NCBI GenBank assembly: GCA_945861635.1
Contig: CAMAWH010000053.1
Coordinates: forward strand, 1-34,425
Direction: 5' to 3'
DNA from: Klebsiella pneumoniae
Lineage (GTDB): Bacteria > Myxococcota_A > UBA796 > SXON01
Length of the DNA: 34,425 bases
In this document: piece by piece, positions 7,149 to 14,046 of the stretch
How the letters are laid out: every line of letters begins with the position of its first letter
How positions within the stretch are numbered: the stretch's first letter is position 1
Program-made: the position numbers and the translations under genes
Notes under the pieces: generated by a model
What the model saw: only the letters and a program-made list of their open reading frames with translations
Databases searched by the model: none
What the model was told of the DNA's origin: nothing

Positions 7149-8777
7149 ATGACCGATATGGAGCTCCGCGCCGCCACACGCCCCTTCAGCGCTCCCACTC
7201 CCGCGAGCGCAGGCGAGCCTGCCGCCGACTTCCTGGTGGGCGAGGAGGCGTCGCGGGCCCGCAGCTTTGGCCTGATCATCACGCTACTGTGCATGGTTGT
7301 GCTGGCCTGCGTTCCTTTCCTCGGCCAGGCGTGGCCGATGAACATGGCGGTGGCCATGGCGCTCGCCGGTCTGGCGGGCGTGTCGGCGGGATGCGCCGTG
7401 TACGCTTGGAGGTCGCGCCGCTATCCCCTGGCCCTCTTCCGCTTCCACGGACTGACGGCGGTTTTGGCCGCGGCGGTCATCCAATACTACCTCGGCGTGT
7501 TCTCCCCCACGGCGCTCTCCGTGGCGCTCGGTCTCGCCTTCTTCGGCCAGGGGAGAGACGGCCTCACCGCGTGGGCGATCGGTCTCGGGGCGGCAGGCAG
7601 CTACGCGGCGCTCGGCCTCCTGCTCAGCACGGGCGTCGTCGTAGACCGCGGGGTGTTCGCGGCAGACGAGGTGCCGCTGGCTGGGAAGGTGTTCATGACG
7701 GTGGTGGTGCCGGTGGTGATGCTCCTGACGGTCGCGCAGGCCCGGGCGAACGGCCGCGCGACGCAGGCGCTGGTCGCCCAGGTCGCCGAGGCGACCCGAC
7801 GAGCGGAGAACGACGAGGCGCGCCTGCGCGAGGTGGCGCAGGATCTCGACGCCGCGCGGCTCGCCGGCGCGCGCCAAGGGGGGCGGTGGACCGGGCACTC
7901 GGTCGGCGCAATCCGGCTCGGTGGGGTCCTCGGACGCGGCGCGAGCGGCGAGGTGTACGGTGGCTCGGACGCTGTCACGGGTACCGAGTTCGCGGTCAAG
8001 CTGCTCCGCCCCGGCCTCGCCGACGATCCGGCCGCGCTCGCCCGCTTCGAGCGGGAAGGACGGATCGCCGCCTCTCTGGTCTCCCCGCACGTGGTGCGGG
8101 TCTTCATGTCGGGACGGACGGAAGACGGCACGCCCTACATCGTGATGGAGCGGGTTGTGGGCGACGATCTGGCGATGATCCTGCGCGAGACACCGCGGCT
8201 CGCCGAGGCGGAGGTGCTCCGGATGATCGAAGAGGCGGCACACGCGCTCGCGGAGGCCCACGGATGGGGCATCGTGCACCGCGACATCAAGCCGTCCAAC
8301 CTCATGCTCGCGCGGGATGCGGGCCGTACCCGGTGGCGTCTCCTGGACTTCGGCGTGGCCGCGATGACCGGGTCCGAGGCAACCATCACCACGGCCGGCG
8401 AGGTCATCGGCACGCCAAACTACATGTCGCCCGAGCAGGCACGCGGAGACGCGATCGACGAACGTTCCGACCTGTATTCCCTCGGCTCGCTCGCCTACCG
8501 CGCGCTGACCGGGCGCGTCCCCCACGAGGCCCCGACCATGCTCGCCACCCTGGTCCGGATCGCCGAGGGGCGGCCCCGATCGCCGCGGAGCCTCGTGCCG
8601 CAGCTGTCGGCCCCGGTATGCGACCTCCTGGCCCTGCTCCTGGCTCCCGAGCCAGAAATGCGCGTCCGTTCCTCGACGGAGCTACGCCGGTTGATCGACG
8701 ACATCCGGGGCGGCCGCCACGTCGAGCTCCGGGAACGGGCCGCGAGCGCCCTCGCGCGGTCCGGCTGGAGCACGTGA
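7149..8777 (+). CDS. Ser/Thr protein kinase with N-terminal polytopic membrane domain
   Basis: 542 aa. Residues about 40-200 contain five to six hydrophobic segments (for example IITLLCMVVLACVPFLG and VFMTVVVPVVMLLTVAQA). A short coiled coil follows (about 205-240), then a complete Hanks kinase (about 252-530). Visible motifs are the P-loop GRGASGEVY (262-270), catalytic Lys in FAVKLL (K284), HRDIKPSN (377-384), DFG (400-402) and GTPNYMSPEQ in the activation segment. Most bacterial kinases have the kinase first and a single TM after it. Here the order is reversed, like a sensor histidine kinase with the kinase core exchanged. It is adjacent to the FHA gene and close to the spike operon, which suggests phosphorylation control of injection. 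Its 3' end overlaps the convergent AlkB-like gene by 96 bp. Confidence 0.95.
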   Translation: MTDMELRAATRPFSAPTPASAGEPAADFLVGEEASRARSFGLIITLLCMVVLACVPFLGQAWPMNMAVAMALAGLAGVSAGCAVYAWRSRRYPLALFRFHGLTAVLAAAVIQYYLGVFSPTALSVALGLAFFGQGRDGLTAWAIGLGAAGSYAALGLLLSTGVVVDRGVFAADEVPLAGKVFMTVVVPVVMLLTVAQARANGRATQALVAQVAEATRRAENDEARLREVAQDLDAARLAGARQGGRWTGHSVGAIRLGGVLGRGASGEVYGGSDAVTGTEFAVKLLRPGLADDPAALARFEREGRIAASLVSPHVVRVFMSGRTEDGTPYIVMERVVGDDLAMILRETPRLAEAEVLRMIEEAAHALAEAHGWGIVHRDIKPSNLMLARDAGRTRWRLLDFGVAAMTGSEATITTAGEVIGTPNYMSPEQARGDAIDERSDLYSLGSLAYRALTGRVPHEAPTMLATLVRIAEGRPRSPRSLVPQLSAPVCDLLALLLAPEPEMRVRSSTELRRLIDDIRGGRHVELRERAASALARSGWST

Positions 8778-9809
8778 GCGATCGGCCTCCCATGCCGCGA
8801 GTCGGGGATGCATGACCGCGAAGAATGCAGGCGGAAGGAGCGCGAGCACGATCATGCCGGGGTAGCCGGTGGGGAACTGCGGCGCCTCCGGGAAGCTGCG
8901 CAAGAGCGGATAGGGGCGCCCGGGGTTGGCGTGGTGATCGCTGTGACGAGAGAGATCGAGCAGCAGGACGCGTCCCAGCGGGTGATCACTGTTCCAGCTG
9001 TGGAGCGGCTGGACGCGCTCGTACCGGCCGTCGCCGAGCTTGCGTCGGGAGAGCCCGTAGTGCTCGATGTAGTTGACTGTTTCGAGGAGAAGCACCCCGA
9101 TCGCGCTGGCGGCCAACCAGCCCAGACCCGCCGCCGGCCCCGCCAGCAGAAAGATCGCCGCGACCAGCGCCGCCTGGGCCAGCTGCAGCCGGAGGTGCTC
9201 GTTTCGCCATGACCAGGGACGAAGCCCCTTCCTCGCCAGTCGCGCCGCCTCCAGGCGCCAGGCCTCCATCCAGGTGCCCGGCACCGCGCGTACCCAGTGG
9301 CCGAATACGGTGCACCCCCGCGGAGAGAACACCGGGTCTTCTGGCGTGGACACCTTCGCATGGTGACCGCGGTTGTGCTCGATGTAGAAGTGCACGTAGA
9401 GACTGCTCGCGAGCGAGGCCTTCGCGAGGAACAGGTCGAGCTTCGAGACCCGGTGGCCGAGCTCGTGCCCCACGTTGATGCCGAACGCGCCGCAGGCGAT
9501 GCCGAGCGTGACGATCGCCCCCGCCAGCTCCCAGCCGGGGGCATAGCTCGAGTAACGGTGGAGGAAGAGCCCTACGAGCCCCCACTGGGCAGCGACGAGC
9601 GCACGCGCGATCCAAATGTATGCGTGCTCGGCTCGCGCCTCCGCCTCGTCCGTGCGGTTTCCGCGCACCGGGGCGAGCCAGAGCTCCGCGAGGGGCAGGG
9701 CTCCGAACGTCACGAGGGGCATGAGCCACACGAACGGACCCGCCATCCAAAGCCCGAGGGCGGCGAGCGCAGGGAAGAGGAGAACGGTGGCGTAGACGGC
9801 GGGCGGCAT
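8682..9809 (-). CDS. AlkB/fatty-acid-hydroxylase-like di-iron membrane monooxygenase
   Basis: 375 aa from ATG 9809; a longer frame adds only an unlikely Ser/Ala-rich tail. It shows the histidine boxes of the membrane di-iron alkane hydroxylases: HELGHRVS (about 114), EHNRGHHAKVSTPEDP (about 141-156), NYIEHYGLSRR (about 244) and RHSDHHANPGRPY (about 286). These bind two irons and activate O2 to hydroxylate alkyl chains. Hydrophobic stretches at the N-terminus, about 80-110, and about 205-240 fit the known hexa-helical layout. The typical C-terminal PxxWRxxMxP motif of medium-chain AlkB is not obvious, so substrate may be an alkane, terpene or lipid. No rubredoxin or ferredoxin gene is adjacent. 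The last 32 codons overlap the 3' end of the kinase on the other strand. Confidence 0.85.
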   Translation of the reverse strand: MPPAVYATVLLFPALAALGLWMAGPFVWLMPLVTFGALPLAELWLAPVRGNRTDEAEARAEHAYIWIARALVAAQWGLVGLFLHRYSSYAPGWELAGAIVTLGIACGAFGINVGHELGHRVSKLDLFLAKASLASSLYVHFYIEHNRGHHAKVSTPEDPVFSPRGCTVFGHWVRAVPGTWMEAWRLEAARLARKGLRPWSWRNEHLRLQLAQAALVAAIFLLAGPAAGLGWLAASAIGVLLLETVNYIEHYGLSRRKLGDGRYERVQPLHSWNSDHPLGRVLLLDLSRHSDHHANPGRPYPLLRSFPEAPQFPTGYPGMIVLALLPPAFFAVMHPRLAAWEADRSRAPAGPREGARGPFPELDVAAAPDVVDQPA

Positions 9810-9840
9810 TGTGCACTTCGGGGAAGAACGGTTGGAAGGC

Positions 9841-9860
9841 GCGGCGGAACTACTCGCCGC
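9841..9860. terminator. Weak stem-loop between effector and AlkB-like gene
   Basis: GCGGCG (9841-9846) and CGCCGC (9855-9860) can form a 6-bp stem with an 8-nt loop downstream of the effector-like gene stop at 9885. There is no U-tract, and in such GC-rich DNA a 6-bp stem may be chance. Confidence 0.25.
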
Positions 9861-9884
9861 CGGCCCCGATGCGGGCCCCACGAC

Positions 9885-10970
9885 TCACTTGGGGTGGACG
9901 ATCCACCACATCGTGGCGTTGTTGTGCCTGACGGGACCGTCGGCCACGTGAACAGCGCCCTTGGCGCCGATCTCGGTCACCACGGAGATGTCCCCGACGC
10001 CCGCGCCCCACTTCTTGTTCCCGTAGTTCGCCGCAGCGTTCCACTCCTGCGAGGCGGTGCCCTCCTGCCCGAAGGGAGTCACCACGATGGCGCCCCTCAG
10101 ATCGGGCCGGGCGGCAAGGAAATCTCCCAGCTTGGTACGACCATCGGACTCAAGGATCGTGAAGCCGAGCTCAGCGGCGGCCTGGCGCCCGTGCCGCGTC
10201 TCCTGGAGCCAGTGGGCGAAGCTGACGGCCCACATCCCGTGGTCGCTCGGAATCCGGTCGGCCAACTGCTTCCACCGGCCTCCGGCCTTGTTCATGTAGC
10301 TGTTCGAGTCGAAGCCCGCGACCGCCTTGTAGCACTTGCCCTTCGGCGAGCTGTACCACGGGCTTCTCGCAGCGTTCGCGAGGCGATCGAGATCGGCGGC
10401 GCCGCGAGCGGACACGTTGGCGGGCGCAGGCCTCCTGCCCCCGCCGCCCCCCTCGGGCGACTGTTGCTCCGGCGCCATTTGCTCCGGCGCCTGTTGCTGC
10501 TGCGGCGCAGGGGCCTTCTCCACCTGTTCGGCCATCGGCCGGAGGTCCTCCAGGGACATGCCGGCTGCGGCGAGCCGCGCGGACACGGCATCCGCCGCCA
10601 TGCCCGGCCAGACCCGCAGCTGGCCGCTGGCATCGGCGACGATTCGGACGCCGGGCGGCAGGTCGAACGCGGGCCGTTGCTCCTCACCGCCGCCCGTCTG
10701 CTCGCGGACCTGCGCGATCACGCCCTCCCACGCGCCGCCTCCGCCCGTAGGAGCCGGCGCCGCTTGGAGCAGCTCGTTGATCCAGTCGGGGGCGGCCGCC
10801 TCGGCATCCGCCGCGGGCGCTGGGATCTCGCGAGAGTCGGCGAGCAGGCTCTCCTGCATCCAGGCGTTTCCGCGAGCGGCAGCGGCGGTGCGGGGGCCCG
10901 ACGACGTCGGGCTCTCGGCCTGCTCGTCGGTGCGCGTGGTGGCCGCGGGGATTCGGGACTGGGTGCGCAT
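9885..10970 (-). CDS. Putative injected effector with C-terminal NlpC/papain-like domain
   Basis: 361 aa, no signal peptide. Residues 1-185 are low-complexity Ala/Pro/Gln/Gly (PAPQQQQAPEQMAPEQQ), like the effector ending at 1713. The C-terminal portion (about 205-361) has the outline of a cysteine peptidase/amidase effector: KGKCYKAVAGF (Cys at about 212), an LGF strand, DLRGAIVVTPFG, then GVGDISVVTE (about 326) and a Trp-rich end. In NlpC/P60-type enzymes the last strand usually carries the catalytic His (GHI.V), but here that position is Asp. Either the His is supplied elsewhere (for example SFAHWLQETRHG) or the domain is not a peptidase. It is monocistronic and preceded by a GATGAC direct repeat 41 nt upstream. 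The effector role is inference from style and location. Confidence 0.55.
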   Translation of the reverse strand: MRTQSRIPAATTRTDEQAESPTSSGPRTAAAARGNAWMQESLLADSREIPAPAADAEAAAPDWINELLQAAPAPTGGGGAWEGVIAQVREQTGGGEEQRPAFDLPPGVRIVADASGQLRVWPGMAADAVSARLAAAGMSLEDLRPMAEQVEKAPAPQQQQAPEQMAPEQQSPEGGGGGRRPAPANVSARGAADLDRLANAARSPWYSSPKGKCYKAVAGFDSNSYMNKAGGRWKQLADRIPSDHGMWAVSFAHWLQETRHGRQAAAELGFTILESDGRTKLGDFLAARPDLRGAIVVTPFGQEGTASQEWNAAANYGNKKWGAGVGDISVVTEIGAKGAVHVADGPVRHNNATMWWIVHPK

Positions 10971-11010
10971 GGACAGGAAGTAATCGAAGCGCCCCGCCGG
11001 TGTCAGCCGC

Positions 11011-11028
11011 TGTCATCGCCGCGTCATC
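11011..11028 (-). promoter_or_regulatory. GATGAC direct repeat, 11-bp period (copy C)
   Basis: Read on the minus strand this is GATGACGCGGCGATGACA, 41 nt upstream of the effector start at 10970. Identical elements with one base changed (GATGACGCGCCGATGACA) occur at 365-382 and at 5048-5065, the latter 68 nt upstream of the spike operon start. Two GATGAC half-sites 11 bp apart lie on the same helix face, as for a tandem-binding regulator. Confidence 0.45.
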
Positions 11029-11311
11029 GTGCGCCGCCGCGAATGCCAGCACCGCGACGCCCGCCGTTCCTCAGTGCCCGCGGCGGCCGGCGAGCGCCCA
11101 GGCCCGTGTGGCTCGGTGCAGAGCGCCAGGTGGGCAGAGCAGGTGGGGCGGTCCGGGGATGGCGCAGGCGGATCCGGCGGGCGGGTCAGGCTCGGGATGA
11201 TGCCGGATCGGGGTCGCCGGGTCGCCCGAGGCGGTGATGACGGGCGATCGCGTTGCCCCGGACGGGCGGATCGGCGATGCCGATAACGGAATTGTGGGCG
11301 TGATTCCATGT

Positions 11312-11432
11312 CATCATCGGCATCCGGGGCGCTTGGCATCGGGGGACTGGCATCGTCATCGGGCCTTGTCATCGGCGGCTGGCATCGGGGTCGACATCGG
11401 CGCGCCCCGGCGCGGTGCGAGCCGATGGCATC
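11312..11432. promoter_or_regulatory. CATC-rich array upstream of the XRE regulator
   Basis: Ten CATC words occur in about 120 bp (starts 11312, 11315, 11321, 11337, 11351, 11357, 11370, 11383, 11395, 11429). Six extend to CATCGG, and the last four of these are spaced 13, 13 and 12 bp. Two are GTCATCGG, the same half-site seen in the GATGAC direct repeats. The array lies directly upstream of a promoter-like sequence and of an XRE gene, so an autoregulatory operator cluster is the natural reading, but it is untested. Confidence 0.45.
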
Positions 11433-11439
11433 ATGGGAC

Positions 11440-11467
11440 TTGACTTCGGAACGGATGTTAGTATAGA
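11440..11467 (+). promoter_or_regulatory. Sigma70-like promoter of the XRE cassette
   Basis: TTGACT (11440-11445), 16-nt spacer, then TATAGA (11462-11467) inside an AT-rich patch (GTTAGTATAGATAACG) that stands out in GC-rich surroundings. The first gene starts 24 nt downstream, giving a very short leader. Confidence 0.55.
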
Positions 11468-11491
11468 TAACGTTCGATACCCCGGAGCCTC

Positions 11492-11929
11492 ATGCCCACG
11501 CCCACGTCCTCTCCTCGCCCCATCGTGGACTCCGCAACGCTCTTCGGGCGCTGCATCGCCATGATCCGGGCCGACCTCGGACTCACGCAGGCCCAGATGG
11601 CCGCCATGCTGCGCGTCTCCCGTCCGACCCTCACCCACTTCGAGACCGGCCGGGCCACGCCGTCGTTCCACGTCCTCCTCCGCCTCGGCCAGCGCGTCGC
11701 CAAGGCGCGGGTGGACAGCGACGCCACCGCCGTGCTCGCGCTCCTCCACCTGACCGCCGTCGCCCTCCAGGCCGACGGCATCCGCGTGCTCAACCGGCCC
11801 GTCCGCGAGGGCGACGTGATCCTCGACTTCGCCAAGATCGACCGCGTGGTCGGCCGCGTCTTCGACCGCGAGTTCCGCGAGTACATCCCCGCCAAGATCG
11901 CCGACTTCTCCGGCGACGATGACGAATAG
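11492..11929 (+). CDS. XRE/Cro-type HTH transcriptional regulator
   Basis: 145 aa; GGAG lies about 6 nt before the ATG. Residues about 15-70 are a Cro/C1 helix-turn-helix: LTQAQMAAMLRVSRPTLTHF followed by ETGRATPSF, with the usual L.QAQ.A..L.VSR.T...FE.G spacing. The C-terminal half (about 75-145) has no recognised domain and ends in an acidic tail, SGDDDE. It is the first gene of a tightly packed plus-strand cassette of five genes and lies just behind a CATC-rich array, so autoregulation and control of the cassette are likely. It may also act on the GATGAC sites upstream of the effector genes; that is inference. Confidence 0.85.
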   Translation: MPTPTSSPRPIVDSATLFGRCIAMIRADLGLTQAQMAAMLRVSRPTLTHFETGRATPSFHVLLRLGQRVAKARVDSDATAVLALLHLTAVALQADGIRVLNRPVREGDVILDFAKIDRVVGRVFDREFREYIPAKIADFSGDDDE

Positions 11930-11960
11930 CCACGTTCAACCAACCAACTAGGAGTATCCC

Positions 11961-12338
11961 ATGGGCAAGTACGCATTCATCGACAACATCTTCGGCACCG
12001 ACGACGAGGAGGAGACCGGGGCGAACGACGCCTTCGACGAGGAGGACGACGACGAGGAGTCCGAGGACGACTCGGATGACGAAAACGACGGCGCGGACGA
12101 CGACGTGCCGGAAGAGGACGACGCCATGCTCGCCCGCCTCGACAAGGACTTCCGCAAGCTTCGCACGCGCGTTCGCGCATCGACCGACCTGTCCGAGCTG
12201 CGGTCCATCCGGGCAGATCAGTCCGGCGCGCTCGCGGGGCACCTGAGCCCGACCATGCGGCTTCGGACCCTCGACATCATCGAGGCCATCGACGACCAGG
12301 TGACCACTCTCCGCGCCCGGCGCGGGCGGAGCGACTGA
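11961..12338 (+). CDS. Small highly acidic protein of unknown function
   Basis: 125 aa, AGGAG 6 nt before the ATG. Residues about 14-52 are almost entirely Asp/Glu (EEDDDEESEDDSDDEN), giving a strongly negative N-terminal half. Residues about 55-125 are helical and Arg-rich (LARLDKDFRKLRTRVRAS, ending RARRGRSD). Strong charge polarity of this kind is seen in DNA mimics and in proteins that chaperone basic partners, but no family is recognised. Its last base is shared with the start of the next gene (TGATG), so translation is coupled. Immediate neighbours are two HTH-containing proteins, one upstream and one downstream. Confidence 0.7.
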   Translation: MGKYAFIDNIFGTDDEEETGANDAFDEEDDDEESEDDSDDENDGADDDVPEEDDAMLARLDKDFRKLRTRVRASTDLSELRSIRADQSGALAGHLSPTMRLRTLDIIEAIDDQVTTLRARRGRSD

Positions 12339-13504
12339 TGTGCGCCGCCCCCATCGACTTCACCGCCGAGCGCCGGCTCATCGAGGCCAGCGACGACCCT
12401 CACGAGATTCTCGATTGGGTCGGCGAGTACCATCAGCACGCACGCGACGCCGCAGCCGACGAGGACGCTGCGTTGGAGCGTCAGCTCCAAGACCTGATCG
12501 AGTTCGCCACGGACCAGGTCGTCGAGTTGAAGCGCGCGAGGTTGCGCCCCCCGCCAAAGGCGCGCGCGGAGGCGGACGAAGGAACCCGCGCTTCGCGACC
12601 TGAGCGGGTAGCCACCGCGCAGCGAACCGCTCCCATGGCCCCGGTGGTGCAGTCCGCCGGGGCGCCACACGCGGATCCCGCCGAGGTTGGGCGACGCGAG
12701 GCGGCGCGTCGCCGGGCGGAGGAGAAGGCGGCCGACGAAGCGGACCAGGCCGAGCGAGACCGGGCCGATCAGGAGGAGCTGCGCCAACTCGAGGAGCGGG
12801 CGGCCAAGGCCACGGCCCGGCGCGACGCCGCGCTCGCGGCGACCGCCCGGATCGAGGCCGAGGCGAAGAGGACAGCCGCAGTGGCCGAACGCAGCCGCGT
12901 TGACGACGCGAAGCGACGGGCAGCGAAGGAAGCTGAGGACTCCGAGCGCGCGGCCTCCGAGGCAGAGGCGGCGGCCAAGCAGGCCGCGACGGGAGCATCG
13001 GCGGCCCCCTCGACCGCTGCCGCCAGCGCCGCCGCGAACCGCCCCGCGCAGCGCCCGAGCGCCGCCCCTCCCAGGGCACCCGTCGCCGAGTTGACCCCGC
13101 TCGGCAGGCTGTTCCAGGAGCCGTTGGCCACCGCGGCGGGTGTCCTTCCGAAGCCGCGCTCGGCCGCGACGCCGCCCACGCGCAAAGCCGACGCGCCCCA
13201 GGCGCAGCCGGCGTTCACGCAAGCGAACCCGGCGGCCACCGCGTCGAAGCCGACGCCGGCGGCTCTCCCGCCCCTTCAGCCCGCCCCGACCGACGACCTC
13301 CCGTCGCTCACCGGCGCCGACCTGACCGCGTTCCGGAACTGGCTGGCCGTGAGCCAGCGCGCCCTCGCGGTCAAGCTCCGCGTCGAGCAGAGCACCATCT
13401 CCAAGGGCGAGGGCAGGCCCACGACCGTCCTTCCCCCTCAGCTCCGCAAGGCGCTTCATCAGGCGATGGGCGAGCCTCGGCCGAATGCTGGAGGTGCATC
13501 GTGA
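12338..13504 (+). CDS. Ala-rich coiled-coil protein with C-terminal HTH
   Basis: 388 aa, ATG overlapping the previous stop. Residues 1-70 are a predicted helical region (DFTAERRLIEASDDPHEIL). Residues about 120-225 are a long Ala/Glu/Arg heptad stretch (ARRRAEEKAADEADQAERDR) typical of a coiled coil. A Pro/Ala-rich linker (about 225-325) leads to a C-terminal HTH (about 328-380): DLTAFRNWLAVSQRALAVKL, then RVEQSTISKGEGRPTTV, then LPPQLRKAL, which has the Q..LA..L.V.Q.TISK pattern of XRE domains. An HTH at the tip of a long coiled coil is unusual. Possible roles are DNA bridging, segregation or control of the element; none is proven. Confidence 0.75.
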   Translation: MCAAPIDFTAERRLIEASDDPHEILDWVGEYHQHARDAAADEDAALERQLQDLIEFATDQVVELKRARLRPPPKARAEADEGTRASRPERVATAQRTAPMAPVVQSAGAPHADPAEVGRREAARRRAEEKAADEADQAERDRADQEELRQLEERAAKATARRDAALAATARIEAEAKRTAAVAERSRVDDAKRRAAKEAEDSERAASEAEAAAKQAATGASAAPSTAAASAAANRPAQRPSAAPPRAPVAELTPLGRLFQEPLATAAGVLPKPRSAATPPTRKADAPQAQPAFTQANPAATASKPTPAALPPLQPAPTDDLPSLTGADLTAFRNWLAVSQRALAVKLRVEQSTISKGEGRPTTVLPPQLRKALHQAMGEPRPNAGGAS

Positions 13505-14001
13505 AGCTCGCATCCCAGTTCGCCGCCCGGCAAGACCGACTCATCGCGCGCGTGGTCGGACCCATCCGCGACGCGGTGCGCGCCGGTCGCTCGATGTTCT
13601 GCTGCTTCGATCACCCGAACGGCACCACGCGGCTCGATCTGCTTGGGCCGAACGGGATGATCGGCGGATCGAACGACGGGTTCCTGTGCGCCTCGGTCCC
13701 CACCCTCCGCCTCTGGTCCCCGACAGCGACGGCCCGCCCGATCGCCCAGGCCGCCGCGAACAAGGACTTCCCCTCGGGCCTCGACGCCATCGCCCGCCGC
13801 GCCGCTCCGCTCATCGGCGACGAACTGCCGTTGCTCCTCGCGATGCTCGCCGCCGTGCAGGAGGAGACGGCCGGGATGCGCTTCCGCTCGCCCAACGTCG
13901 GCGACCTGATCACGAGTTCCGGGCGTCCGACCGCTGCGGCTTGGATGTCCGCGTTGTCACTCGCAGACATCCAGGCGGCGGTCTTCAAATCGGTTGCGTA
14001 G
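13501..14001 (+). CDS. Unknown protein of the mobile cassette
   Basis: 166 aa from GTG 13501, overlapping the preceding stop by 4 nt (GTGA). A basic amphipathic start (LASQFAARQDRLIARVVG) precedes a beta-rich segment with FCCFDHPNGTTRLDLLG, and the C-terminus is helical and Ala-rich. No membrane segment, signal peptide or familiar motif is visible. Tight coupling to the coiled-coil/HTH gene suggests a shared function. Confidence 0.6.
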   Translation: MKLASQFAARQDRLIARVVGPIRDAVRAGRSMFCCFDHPNGTTRLDLLGPNGMIGGSNDGFLCASVPTLRLWSPTATARPIAQAAANKDFPSGLDAIARRAAPLIGDELPLLLAMLAAVQEETAGMRFRSPNVGDLITSSGRPTAAAWMSALSLADIQAAVFKSVA

Positions 14002-14046
14002 CCACCGAAAACTATGTCAAGTAGAACCGGCACTCTGGAGCCCCCC

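Larger units (their letters stand above)
10971..11491. other. 521-bp intergenic region between effector and XRE cassette
   Basis: I see no convincing gene here; the frames present are GC-driven shadows. It contains a GATGAC direct repeat at 11011-11028, the CATC-rich array at 11312-11432 and a promoter-like TTGACT/TATAGA pair at 11440-11467. The left edge of the putative mobile cassette most likely lies within it. Confidence 0.6.

Noticed and set aside
9297..11237. 646-aa plus-strand open frame
   Set aside because: It is antisense to the AlkB-like and effector genes, which have clear motifs and starts. Its composition (Arg/Gly/Pro/His) is that of a GC-driven shadow frame.
11013..11372. 119-aa minus-strand frame in the intergenic region
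   Set aside because: It is Arg/Pro-rich, lacks a ribosome site and any domain, and overlaps the CATC array, whose spacing is not a multiple of three.
12218..13513. 431-aa minus-strand frame over the cassette
   Set aside because: It is antisense to the coiled-coil/HTH gene, which has coupled start and stop codons with its neighbours. The shadow is Arg/Gly-rich with no domain.
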